Source of the DNA: Synergistaceae bacterium UBA4088 | Lineage (GTDB): Bacteria > Synergistota > Synergistia > Synergistales > Thermovirgaceae | Reading direction: 5' to 3' | Assembly: GCA_002382605.1 (NCBI GenBank) | Contig: DFYG01000067.1 | Span: forward strand, 1-6,707 | Length of the DNA stretch: 6,707 nt | Part shown: positions 1 to 6,116 of the stretch, piece after piece | Layout of the letters: every line of letters begins with the position of its first letter | Numbering within the stretch: the first letter of the stretch is position 1 | Position numbers and translations under genes: made by a program | Notes under the pieces: model-generated | The model's input: the letters and a program-made list of their open reading frames with translations, nothing else | What the model was told of the DNA's origin: nothing | The model's database searches: none

Positions 1-2
1 AG

Positions 3-548
3 GATCTATGGAGTGATATTGCCGAGGGGGACAAGTTCCCCCGGTTCGTAAGGATAGGGCTGGCTTTAGTGCTGATCCTGGGCACACTCTGGTCTTTATT
101 TCTGTTCCGCCAGATGCTGGCCACAATGGACGGGAACAGTATCGCTCCCCCGTCGGACAATGCCGCGGTCACCAAGGAGATATCCCAGCTCAACGAGACG
201 GCCGAAGGGTTCAGGAAAGCGGTCCTGGCAAGAGCCGGGAGCACCCAGCTCGCCGTTCTTTCGGCGACCGTAGCCAGGAGGCCCTTCATGCCCTCCGAGG
301 CTCCCGGGGCTCAGGGCGAACTTCTTGAAGATACCTACACCTTTCCGATGATGCTCGTCAAGGCGGTCCTTATCAGGGAGAACGACGCCGCGGCCGTTGT
401 TGACGTTGATGGATACGGAGAAGGGATCATCCTGAAAAAGGGCGGTTCCTTCGGTGAGGGGAAGGGCAGAGTCATTGGTATTACACAAGACAAGGTGGTG
501 ATCACATGGTCCGGACAACGAATCGACATTCCGGTAGACAGGCAATAA
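3..548 (+). CDS. Type IV pilus assembly PilP/GspC-like inner-membrane protein (5' end outside window)
   Basis: This partial gene gives 181 visible residues and its frame is open to the left edge. The first GTG at position 69 falls in the middle of the membrane helix, so it is not a credible start; the true start lies upstream. Visible residues 1-17 are polar. Residues about 17-36 (RIGLALVLILGTLWSLFLF) form one transmembrane helix, followed by a polar, Asn/Glu-rich periplasmic linker. The last 60 residues or so form a small beta-rich domain with the pattern G.GIILKKGGSFGEGKGRV.GI..D.VVI, which resembles the PilP/GspC homology region. In that family this domain binds the periplasmic N-terminal domains of the secretin and links the inner-membrane PilMNO platform to the outer-membrane pore. 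The next gene, overlapping by 43 bp, is a secretin, which supports the assignment. The similarity is at pattern level; PilP-like is likely but the exact subfamily is uncertain. Confidence 0.65.
   Translation, partial: DLWSDIAEGDKFPRFVRIGLALVLILGTLWSLFLFRQMLATMDGNSIAPPSDNAAVTKEISQLNETAEGFRKAVLARAGSTQLAVLSATVARRPFMPSEAPGAQGELLEDTYTFPMMLVKAVLIRENDAAAVVDVDGYGEGIILKKGGSFGEGKGRVIGITQDKVVITWSGQRIDIPVDRQ
492..503 (+). promoter_or_regulatory. Strong ribosome binding site for the secretin, inside the upstream gene
   Basis: The sequence AAGGTGGTGATC matches 11 of 12 bases of the bacterial anti-Shine-Dalgarno complement AAGGAGGTGATC. It ends two bases before the ATG at 506. It lies wholly within the coding sequence of the PilP-like gene, so the secretin start is embedded in its neighbour, and coupled expression is expected. 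This site is the main reason for choosing 506 as the secretin start. Confidence 0.8.
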
Positions 549-2293
549 AATTTTTTGCGATACTGTTCTCATTCGTTGTTCTACTGGCTGCCGGCCCGGC
601 ATTGGCCAGCACGGAGCCTGATGCACGGGCGGGCGATCCCGTTGCTTCATCGGTTCCGTCCATCCAGGGGTTGAATATGATCCAGGGGGCGGGGTCACTT
701 GCCGTAATCGAGGTGACCGGCAATCTCCTTCCGGCCCCCGACATTCTCTCCACAGGTGACAACGCGCTTGTCCTGCTGTGGAAGGGGGTCTATCTTCCCT
801 CGTCTTACTGGGAGAAGGCTTTCGTCACCCCTCTCGTCCGCGGGGTCGTCCTGAAGCAGGAACCCGACGGGGTCCACATGACCATAAGATCGACCAGGAG
901 GCTGGTCCTTGGAAAGACCGTCGGCGACCCGCCGACCCCGTCCATGTCCGTTCATCTTACCACCGAGGACTCCCTCTCCCGGATGCCTCTCCCCCCTGCG
1001 ACTACCGCCAGGACCCCGTCCCCGGGTGACCCGCTTGCCGTGAGAACCCCGATCACGCTGGAGCTTCGTGACACTGACCTTCGGGATGTCTTCCGGATGC
1101 TGGGCGGCCTGGTGGACATGAATATCATCGTAGATCCTTCCGTCCCTCCCTTGCCCGTGACCGTGAGCCTGAACCAGGTTCCGATGAACGAGGCCTTCGG
1201 ATATCTTATGCGGATGTACGATGTTTCCTATGCCATGATGGGCAAGACCATAATCGTGGGCAAGAAGGAGAACATATCACGCACCCTGGGGATGGAGCGA
1301 ACCAGGTCGTTCCATATCTCCTATGCCGACCTCAAGCAGATATCGACCCTTCTGCAGGGCATATCGGGGGAATCCGCTATCGTGGTGGATGAACGCCTTA
1401 GGACCATATATGTTACGGCTTCTGAAGAGTACCTGGATGAGATAGCAAAGATGCTTCAGCGCGTAGACCACCCTGGAAGGCAGGTAATGCTCCAGGCAAG
1501 GATCGTCGAGGTAAGCGAAGACGGAACCGACGAGATGGAAAGCCTGATAAACGCCGTTTATGATAGATGGTACTCGACTATCAGCGCGGCTGGCGGCGTC
1601 CTGGGGTATTACGATGAAGGCAATGCGCTTGAACCTTATCAAACTGATCCGAACCCGATCTATGATCCAGATGCCGAAGACAGGACGATCAACCTGCCGA
1701 CGGGGTTAACCTTTCCCGACATGTCCGGAAACGCGCTCAGGTTCTTTGACGCCAGTTTCAGGGTCCTCGTCAAGGAGAACAAGGCCAAGATGCTGGCAAG
1801 CCCGTCGGTGGTAACGATCGACGGACAGAAGGCCACCATCAAGCTTATTACCGATATAAAATACGTTTCAGGAAGAGACGAGAACAACCAGCCTGAATAC
1901 GGGGATCTCGAGGCGGGACCTTTGCTCGAGTTTACGCCCATAGTGGGTCGTTCGGATATGGTTACGATCGAAATGAGCATCAAGGCAGGAGAGGCCAGTC
2001 TCACCTTTGATCCTCTTGTAAGGGGTTATATCCCCACGTCAAGCACAAGGGAGGTTCAGACCTCGGTCAGGGTCAGGGACGGGGAACCGTTCGTGGTGGG
2101 GGGGCTTTTCAATGAATCCAAGACCACAAACCACTGGAAGATACCCGTGCTGGGAGACATTCCCCTTCTTGGCCAGTTTTTCAAGGGCAAAAATGATGCG
2201 GTTTCAAAATCCGAAGTTGTCATGATCGTGGTACCCTATATTCTTGATGTTCCGGATTCCCAGATCACCGGGAGCGAGGTCAGGATCAACTGA
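506..2293 (+). CDS. pilQ: Type IV pilus/type II secretion outer-membrane secretin (PilQ-like)
   Basis: This 595-residue protein forms the multimeric outer-membrane channel through which type IV pili pass. Residues 1-34 are a Sec signal peptide: a basic n-region, a hydrophobic core FFAILFSFVVLLAAG and a likely signal peptidase I site after ALA-34. There is no lipobox. Residues about 60-150 look like an AMIN-type beta domain that may bind peptidoglycan. Residues about 181-253 are the secretin/TonB short N-terminal (N0) domain (LRDTDLRDVFRMLGGLVDMN, then IIVD). Residues about 266-322 are an N1 ring domain. Residues about 325-582 are the secretin core, with LASPSVVTIDGQKA, VRVRDGEPFVVGGL and the family hallmark IPVLGDIPLLGQFF (546-559). 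It ends in the membrane-inserting strand VVMIVVPYILD. The AMIN domain and the preceding PilP-like gene favour PilQ over GspD. No terminator is obvious after the stop. Confidence 0.9.
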   Translation: MVRTTNRHSGRQAIKFFAILFSFVVLLAAGPALASTEPDARAGDPVASSVPSIQGLNMIQGAGSLAVIEVTGNLLPAPDILSTGDNALVLLWKGVYLPSSYWEKAFVTPLVRGVVLKQEPDGVHMTIRSTRRLVLGKTVGDPPTPSMSVHLTTEDSLSRMPLPPATTARTPSPGDPLAVRTPITLELRDTDLRDVFRMLGGLVDMNIIVDPSVPPLPVTVSLNQVPMNEAFGYLMRMYDVSYAMMGKTIIVGKKENISRTLGMERTRSFHISYADLKQISTLLQGISGESAIVVDERLRTIYVTASEEYLDEIAKMLQRVDHPGRQVMLQARIVEVSEDGTDEMESLINAVYDRWYSTISAAGGVLGYYDEGNALEPYQTDPNPIYDPDAEDRTINLPTGLTFPDMSGNALRFFDASFRVLVKENKAKMLASPSVVTIDGQKATIKLITDIKYVSGRDENNQPEYGDLEAGPLLEFTPIVGRSDMVTIEMSIKAGEASLTFDPLVRGYIPTSSTREVQTSVRVRDGEPFVVGGLFNESKTTNHWKIPVLGDIPLLGQFFKGKNDAVSKSEVVMIVVPYILDVPDSQITGSEVRIN

Positions 2294-2412
2294 CCGGAGC
2301 CGGCTGTTGCATATATGGAGCCATGGTGGTTGAATGAGTTTCTGTCAATTGCAAGGTGATCGGTTACAGGAGTTTTTATTTCCGGGATCAGTGCCGCAGG
2401 AGGGCTTGCTGG
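2294..2412. other. Spacer between secretin and efp
   Basis: At 119 bases this is the longest gap in the window. It is the natural place for a promoter driving efp, but I found no convincing -35/-10 pair, no terminator-grade hairpin after the secretin and no riboswitch-like structure. The only small open frame is a 14-codon ATG frame at 2315-2359 without a Shine-Dalgarno sequence. The efp frame stays open upstream to a GTG at 2356, which is not judged to be the start. Confidence 0.5.
2398..2404 (+). promoter_or_regulatory. Ribosome binding site fixing the efp start
   Basis: AGGAGGG lies 8 bases before the ATG at 2413. This supports that ATG over the in-frame GTG at 2356, which would add 19 residues foreign to the family. 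Confidence 0.8.
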
Positions 2413-2985
2413 ATGGGTCAGGTAGTTGATACGAGTAATTTCCATTCTGGAATGAAGATCGTCTGGCAGGAGGGGATCTGGGAGATAATAGACTGCCAGC
2501 ATCACAAAATGGGTCGTGGGGGCGCGATCGTAAGGACCAAACTCCGGAATGTCGAAAGCGGCTCCATTGTCGAGCAATCCTTCCGTTCGGGAGAGAGGCT
2601 CGAGCGTGTGATCTTTGACGACAAGCCTGCCCAGTACCTCTACCAGGACGGCGAGAACTATGTCTTCATGGATATGGAAAACTACGACCAGATCTACATA
2701 CACAGGGACATTCTCGCTGGAGCCGCATCCTTCCTCAAGGACAATCTCGAGGTCGAACTCGAGATGCACGAAGGAAAGATCATGGGCATCGAAATTCCCA
2801 AAAACGTCGAGCTCAGGATCGTCGAGACTTCACCGGGCTTCAAGGGTGATACCGTTTCGGGGAGCGGCAAGCCCGCGACCCTCGAGACAGGCTTTACTCT
2901 TTCGGTCCCTATGTTCGTCGAGGTCGACGATGTGATCATAGTAGACACGAGAACAGGCGAGTATCTTGAACGGGCAAAGCGCTGA
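2413..2985 (+). CDS. efp: Translation elongation factor P
   Basis: EF-P binds between the ribosomal P and E sites and relieves stalling at consecutive prolines. The protein has 190 residues, the usual family length. Domain I (about 3-65) contains the loop HHKMGRGGAIVRTKLRN. Domain II (OB fold) covers about 68-130, and domain III (OB fold) about 132-188, with the family blocks GDTVSGSGKPATLETG (145-160) and VDTRTGEYLERA (177-188). The start is set by AGGAGGG at 2398 and by alignment to the family N-terminus. The unusual point is residue 35, where the loop tip is Arg (CGT, 2515-2517) and the preceding Pro is Met, so KPGKGGA of typical members becomes KMGRGGA. Lysine-directed modification (EpmA-type lysylation or Bacillus-type) therefore cannot occur at this position. 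The gene lies 14 bases before the zinc-ribbon gene, probably in one transcript. Confidence 0.96.
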   Translation: MGQVVDTSNFHSGMKIVWQEGIWEIIDCQHHKMGRGGAIVRTKLRNVESGSIVEQSFRSGERLERVIFDDKPAQYLYQDGENYVFMDMENYDQIYIHRDILAGAASFLKDNLEVELEMHEGKIMGIEIPKNVELRIVETSPGFKGDTVSGSGKPATLETGFTLSVPMFVEVDDVIIVDTRTGEYLERAKR

Positions 2986-2999
2986 CAGGGGGGATTTTT

Positions 3000-3389
3000 A
3001 TGGGAGCAAGGGAAAAGATCGCTTTTCTCAGCGGTCTTCTTGAAGGGCTGAGCCCAGAAGGGGAAGCGGAGAAGAAGATCTACGCGGGGATACTTGATGC
3101 TCTTGGCGCGCTGGCAGACGAGATGGATGAGCATGCCGAGATCCTGGACGAACAGCAGGAGTTCATGGATGATCTTTCCGAGTACTGCGAGCAGCTCGAG
3201 GAGGACATGGACCGTCTCGAGAGCGAGTTCGGAGACCTGGACGATTATCCCGGCGAGGACGATGACAGCACGTTCGATTCCCGTGAGTGTCCGGAGTGCG
3301 GACATGTATTTTTCTTCAGGCCTGATGCCGTGGAAGAAGATGGTGTCCTTCAGTGTCCTGAGTGTGGATTTGTGATCCAGGATCAGTAG
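3000..3389 (+). CDS. CD1247-type coiled-coil and zinc-ribbon protein, function unknown
   Basis: This small acidic protein of 129 residues has three visible parts. Residues 1-40 form a helical N-terminal block with REKIAFLSGLLEGLSPEGEAE, resembling the CD1247 N-terminal domain found in Clostridia and related bacteria. Residues about 40-80 are a very acidic, probably coiled-coil helix (DEMDEHAEILDEQQEFMDDL onward). Residues 97-122 are a zinc ribbon with two CPECG knuckles, whose likely ligands are C97, C100, C119 and C122. The segment between (81-94) is rich in Asp and probably flexible. The start at 3000 has a G-rich site (AGGGGGG, 2987-2993) six bases upstream and follows the efp stop by 14 bases. 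Its place between efp and asp23 suggests a role in translation or envelope homeostasis, but that is inference only; no enzymatic motif is present. Family recognition is from memory of the domain pattern. Confidence 0.8.
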   Translation: MGAREKIAFLSGLLEGLSPEGEAEKKIYAGILDALGALADEMDEHAEILDEQQEFMDDLSEYCEQLEEDMDRLESEFGDLDDYPGEDDDSTFDSRECPECGHVFFFRPDAVEEDGVLQCPECGFVIQDQ

Positions 3390-3438
3390 GTTGAATTTTC
3401 CTGTTTCCTATGTCATGAAATGAGGGAGGGGAGATATC

Positions 3439-3897
3439 ATGGCTACAGCAAAAAAGGATATTGATCTCGAGGGACCGGAAGGCATTTCCAATGAAAAGAG
3501 CGATGGAACCGTCAGGATCTCCGAGGATGTCATCGCCCAGATCGCCACTCAGGCCCTGCTGAAGGTCAATGGTGTTCAGCCGGCCAACCCGGGCATCGTG
3601 GCGAACCTCAGGATAGGCAAGAAGACGTCCGGCGGAGTGCGCATTACAGTGGAAGAGGGAGAAGTCCCTTCTGTAGTAGTCGATGCGTACATATCGACAA
3701 AATACGGACTCCGGATACCTGACATCGCATGGGATGTTCAGGAATCGATCAAAAAAACACTTGAGCAGTTTACAGGCTACAACGTGAAAGGCGTCAATGT
3801 TTTCGTCCAGGGCGTGTTCTTCGACCAGGATCAAAGCAAGGAAGCCCCTAAGGACGGGAAAACCTCCAAAAATGTGAGTCCGGACCTTAAGGATTAA
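3439..3897 (+). CDS. Asp23/Gls24 family envelope stress response protein
   Basis: This 152-residue protein belongs to the Asp23/Gls24 (DUF322) family. Family members are abundant and cytoplasmic and are linked to cell-envelope or alkaline stress; in Staphylococcus aureus Asp23 is held at the membrane by AmaP. The family pattern runs through residues 25-128: VRISEDVIAQIATQALLKVN at the front, a GGVRI strand, then YISTKYGLRIPDIAWDVQES and FTGYNVKGVNVFVQGVFF at the end. The first 24 residues and the last 22 are polar, charged tails. The ATG at 3439 is preceded by a purine-rich GAGGGAGGGG site (3422-3431) at a good distance. The 49-base gap from the zinc-ribbon gene has no convincing promoter. 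A strong hairpin follows the stop codon. In Firmicutes this family commonly sits just before nusB, as here with one gene between. Confidence 0.92.
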   Translation: MATAKKDIDLEGPEGISNEKSDGTVRISEDVIAQIATQALLKVNGVQPANPGIVANLRIGKKTSGGVRITVEEGEVPSVVVDAYISTKYGLRIPDIAWDVQESIKKTLEQFTGYNVKGVNVFVQGVFFDQDQSKEAPKDGKTSKNVSPDLKD

Positions 3898-3910
3898 CAC
3901 CGGTTCAGAG

Positions 3911-3944
3911 AGGGCCGGTTCCCCCGGAACCGGCCCTTACTTTT
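3911..3944 (+). terminator. Rho-independent-type terminator or attenuator after asp23
   Basis: AGGGCCGGTTCC (3911-3922) pairs perfectly with GGAACCGGCCCT (3926-3937), giving a 12-bp GC-rich stem with a CCC loop. The following TTACTTTT tract (3937-3944, the first T closing the stem) is interrupted by AC, so the U run is weaker than ideal. The hairpin starts 14 bases after the asp23 stop and ends about 15 bases before the next gene. It could end the efp-asp23 transcript, attenuate read-through into nusB-xseA, or protect an RNA 3' end. Confidence 0.72.
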
Positions 3945-3946
3945 AT

Positions 3947-3952
3947 GGGGTG
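3947..3952 (+). promoter_or_regulatory. Ribosome binding site deciding the start of the membrane protein gene
   Basis: GGGGTG, continuing into AT, lies six bases before the ATG at 3959. The other in-frame candidates, GTG at 3950 and ATG at 3953, overlap or touch this site and so lack room for a Shine-Dalgarno sequence of their own. Confidence 0.5.
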
Positions 3953-3958
3953 ATGAAT

Positions 3959-4465
3959 ATGTTCTATTTCTGGAGTTCGGGAGACAAAGGCGACCTGTGG
4001 CTTTCGGGAGAGGGGTTGCGTCAGGCCTTCTCGATAATGAACCCCGAAGCCCCCGTCTGTTCGGAGGTGGTTCTTCTAGGAGAAAAGAACCTGTTGAATG
4101 TTACCTTTGTGCTTGAACCGGGGACTCCCCGTAACGTAAAGGAAAGCGCCGAGGAAAGTTTCCTTGAATTTGCCAGGAGCCTGGGTATTGATGAAGTACA
4201 GGCAGGATGGGTAAAAGACGAGGCCGGGAAAGAGCCCCTTTCCTCAAAGGGTCTTCTTCAGTCCCCCTTCTTTTGGGGGGGGCTTGCCTGGGTGGCGGTC
4301 TCCATCCTGCGTCTGGGCCTTTCCTGGACGCTGGTTGCCACTGCAGCAGCCGCGGCGGCCTTTTTTGTCGCTGCTCTTTTCACGACAAGCCAGGGCATGG
4401 AGGTCCGGAGGTGGGTAAAAGATCTGAAAAGAAAATGGGCCGGCCGGAAGGCACGAACAAGGTGA
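3959..4465 (+). CDS. Unrecognised membrane protein with C-terminal helical hairpin
   Basis: I do not recognise this 168-residue protein by sequence. Residues 1-90 are soluble. They suggest strand-strand-helix-strand order: SEVVLL (35-40), LLNVTFVLE (45-53), a helix from about 58 to 75 (VKESAEESFLEFARSLG nearby), then EVQAGWV (79-85). Residues about 103-119 (PFFWGGLAWVAVSILRL) and 122-142 (SWTLVATAAAAAAFFVAALF) look like two membrane helices joined by a very short turn. The C-terminal tail (149-168) is strongly basic, so by the positive-inside rule both ends should be cytoplasmic. It lies between asp23 and nusB and its TGA overlaps the nusB GTG. This position, next to an Asp23 family gene, suggests it could do the anchoring job that AmaP does elsewhere; that is inference. 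Start 3959 is chosen from the Shine-Dalgarno spacing; 3950 and 3953 are possible. Confidence 0.75.
   Translation: MFYFWSSGDKGDLWLSGEGLRQAFSIMNPEAPVCSEVVLLGEKNLLNVTFVLEPGTPRNVKESAEESFLEFARSLGIDEVQAGWVKDEAGKEPLSSKGLLQSPFFWGGLAWVAVSILRLGLSWTLVATAAAAAAFFVAALFTTSQGMEVRRWVKDLKRKWAGRKARTR
4446..4451 (+). promoter_or_regulatory. Ribosome binding site supporting the nusB GTG start
   Basis: GGAAGG lies ten bases before the GTG at 4462, which overlaps the TGA of the upstream gene as GTGA. The rival in-frame ATG at 4435 has only weak purine-rich sequence (GAAAAGAAA) before it. Confidence 0.45.
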
Positions 4466-4926
4466 GATCCCTCCTTCCGCAAAAACGGAGAAGATCGAGG
4501 GAGATCGCCCTGCAGGTGCTTTACTCCATTGACATTCGTGAAAATATTTCTCCGGAACTGGCCATTGAACTATACCCGTTCGAGTCTGAGGACGATGAGG
4601 TCAGGGAGTATTCCGGGAGGCTGGTAAAGGGCGTCTCGGAGAACCTGAACGAGATCGATGCCCTGGTGAGAAAGAACATTACAGGGTGGAGACCTGAACG
4701 GATGGTCATTGTCGACCGGGTTGCCATCAGGCTGGCTCTTTATGAAAGCGTCGTTGCGGAGATGATCCCCGTACCGGTGGCCATCTCCGAGGCTGTCGAA
4801 CTTGCGAAACGGTTCGGAACAGCTGAATCCGGAAAATTCGTCAACGGAGTTCTGGGCAAGATAGTCCGTGCCCTGGGTTATGACGACAGCGGGGAGAGAC
4901 CTCATGCCGGGGATCATAACTGTTGA
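4462..4926 (+). CDS. nusB: Transcription antitermination factor NusB
   Basis: NusB with NusE (S10) binds boxA RNA and supports antitermination, mainly of rRNA operons. From GTG 4462 the protein has 154 residues, slightly longer than typical (about 140). Family features are the N-terminal RRRSREIALQVLY (9-21), which starts the all-helical fold, then TGWRPERMVIVDRVAIRLALYE (74-95), and the C-terminal block VPVAISEAVELAKRFGTAES with FVNGVLGKI (104-134). The extra length is a C-terminal tail DDSGERPHAGDHNC that overlaps the xseA start by 23 bp and is probably a by-product of that overlap. The chosen GTG forms a 4-base GTGA overlap with the upstream stop. ATG at 4435 would add nine residues (MGRPEGTNK) and is the main alternative. 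The gene appears translationally coupled on both sides. Confidence 0.93.
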   Translation: MRSLLPQKRRRSREIALQVLYSIDIRENISPELAIELYPFESEDDEVREYSGRLVKGVSENLNEIDALVRKNITGWRPERMVIVDRVAIRLALYESVVAEMIPVPVAISEAVELAKRFGTAESGKFVNGVLGKIVRALGYDDSGERPHAGDHNC

Positions 4927-6106
4927 CGAACTGACCGGTTACATTTCCCTCCTTTTTGACGGGAACGAACTTCTTTCCGCCCTTCACGTCCGTGGAAGCC
5001 TTGTGGATTTCAAACGCCATTCGAGCGGTCATGTTTATTTTTCAATATCGGGTAAAAAATCCAGGGTCTCCTGCGTCCTTTTCAGATCGGACGCGGAGAA
5101 GATCCCCCAGTGGCCCCGGGATGGGGATGAGGTTCTGGTCGAGGGAAGAGCCGGAGTATACGGCCCAAGGGGCTCCTACCAGATCTACGCCAGGCACCTT
5201 CGCCCTCTTGGCGAGAGTGCCCAGGCCCGCGCTAAAAAGGAACTGCTTCAGAGGCTTTCCGGTGAAGGCCTTTTCGACCCCTCGGTAAAGAGGAAGTTGC
5301 CGGCCTTCCCAGCGAAGGTCGCCGTTGTGACATCGCCGACCGGGGCAGCCGTGTGCGATGTCGTCAAGGTCTCTCTGGGAAGATTTCCGCAGTGCAGGCT
5401 CGTTGTTGTGCCTGTAATGGTCCAGGGGGCCGGGTCTGCCGGGGATGTCGTCCGCGGTCTTGAAAGGGCAGGTGGAATTCCCGGGATCGAAGCCGTGATG
5501 CTGGTTCGTGGAGGAGGCAGCCGGGAAGATCTCAACCCTTTCGACGAGGAAGAGGTCGTAAGGGCTGTCCGGAAATGCCCCGTTCCGGTTATCACAGGTC
5601 TTGGCCACCAGGTTGACAGAACCCTTTCCGATCTTGCCTCCGACGTCGATGCGCCTACCCCCTCGGCCGCGGCGGAGATCCTTTTCCCCAGTCGATCCGA
5701 AATAATCCGGGGACTGGACTCAACCCGAGATCGCATGGCCAGAATAGTATCCGCGTCTGTAGTTGACGGCAGGTCTGCATTGGATAATTACCGAAACGCC
5801 CTGGGAAGGGCATTTGAGCGTTCCGGCGTCAGGCCCGCAGGGGATCTGCTGGCAAGACTGGCTGAGAGGATGTACCAGGCCGTCTGCAGGGAGACGGCAC
5901 TTTCTGTCTCCTCGCTTGAAAGTGCGGCATCCTCGCTTGATGCACTCTCCCCGCTCAAGGTTCTTTCAAGAGGTTTCGCCTCATGCTCAACTCCAGCGGG
6001 AGACCTGGTATCGCGGGTTTCGGAAGTTTCACCGGGTGATGATCTCGTGGTGAGATTCAGGGACGGCAGCCTGCTCGCCGGGATCATTGAAGTCAGACCA
6101 GATTGA
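4904..6106 (+). CDS. xseA: Exodeoxyribonuclease VII large subunit
   Basis: XseA is the catalytic subunit of exonuclease VII, which degrades single-stranded DNA from both ends to oligonucleotides. The protein has 400 residues, at the short end for the family (E. coli about 456). An N-terminal OB fold (about 1-105) includes VRGSLVDFKRHSSGHVYFSI. The catalytic domain (about 120-265) has KVAVVTSPTGAAV (138-150), VRGGGSREDLNPFDEEE (201-217), LGHQVDRTLSDLASDVDAPT (233-252) and PSAAAE. H235 and D238 match the GHExD active-site block, with Gln in place of the usual Glu at 236. A short helical region (about 262-345) follows, then LSPLKVLSRGF (348-358) and a small beta C-terminus. The start at ATG 4904 has GGGGAG seven bases upstream; GTG 4868 would lie deeper inside nusB. 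No XseB small-subunit gene follows. Confidence 0.95.
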   Translation: MPGIITVDELTGYISLLFDGNELLSALHVRGSLVDFKRHSSGHVYFSISGKKSRVSCVLFRSDAEKIPQWPRDGDEVLVEGRAGVYGPRGSYQIYARHLRPLGESAQARAKKELLQRLSGEGLFDPSVKRKLPAFPAKVAVVTSPTGAAVCDVVKVSLGRFPQCRLVVVPVMVQGAGSAGDVVRGLERAGGIPGIEAVMLVRGGGSREDLNPFDEEEVVRAVRKCPVPVITGLGHQVDRTLSDLASDVDAPTPSAAAEILFPSRSEIIRGLDSTRDRMARIVSASVVDGRSALDNYRNALGRAFERSGVRPAGDLLARLAERMYQAVCRETALSVSSLESAASSLDALSPLKVLSRGFASCSTPAGDLVSRVSEVSPGDDLVVRFRDGSLLAGIIEVRPD

Positions 6107-6116
6107 TCTTTTTTGC

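Noticed and set aside
96..698. Long minus-strand open frames opposite the PilP-like gene, secretin, asp23 and xseA.
   Set aside because: They are antisense shadows of well-supported + strand genes, have no recognisable domains and no coherent ribosome binding sites.
2307..2335. Possible promoter for efp: TTGCAT, 17-base spacer, TTGAAT.
   Set aside because: The -35 matches only three of six consensus bases and the -10 lacks the key second-position A; a match this poor is expected by chance.
2315..2359. A 14-codon ATG frame with two adjacent Trp codons in the spacer before efp, reminiscent of an attenuation leader peptide.
   Set aside because: It has no Shine-Dalgarno sequence at a usable distance, no terminator/antiterminator pair follows, and efp has no known link to tryptophan control.
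2356..2412. Longer EF-P starting at GTG 2356.
   Set aside because: The 19 extra residues do not resemble any EF-P N-terminus, and a good AGGAGGG site precedes the internal ATG at 2413.
3390..3438. Possible promoter (TTGAAT near 3391) before asp23.
   Set aside because: No acceptable -10 element lies at 16-18 bases; the gap looks like an ordinary intra-operon spacer with a purine-rich ribosome binding site.
4340..4362. GC-rich GCAGCAGCCGCGGCGGCC stretch that looks like a triplet repeat.
   Set aside because: It encodes an Ala run inside a predicted membrane helix with mixed codons; not a true tandem repeat.
4207..4461. Longer NusB reading frame reaching back to ATG 4207.
   Set aside because: This part overlaps the membrane protein gene in another frame, is rich in Gly, Cys, His and Arg and lacks NusB similarity; NusB similarity begins just after GTG 4462.
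4868..4903. Longer XseA starting at GTG 4868.
   Set aside because: It would overlap nusB further and lacks a good ribosome binding site, while ATG 4904 has GGGGAG at proper spacing and matches the family N-terminus.
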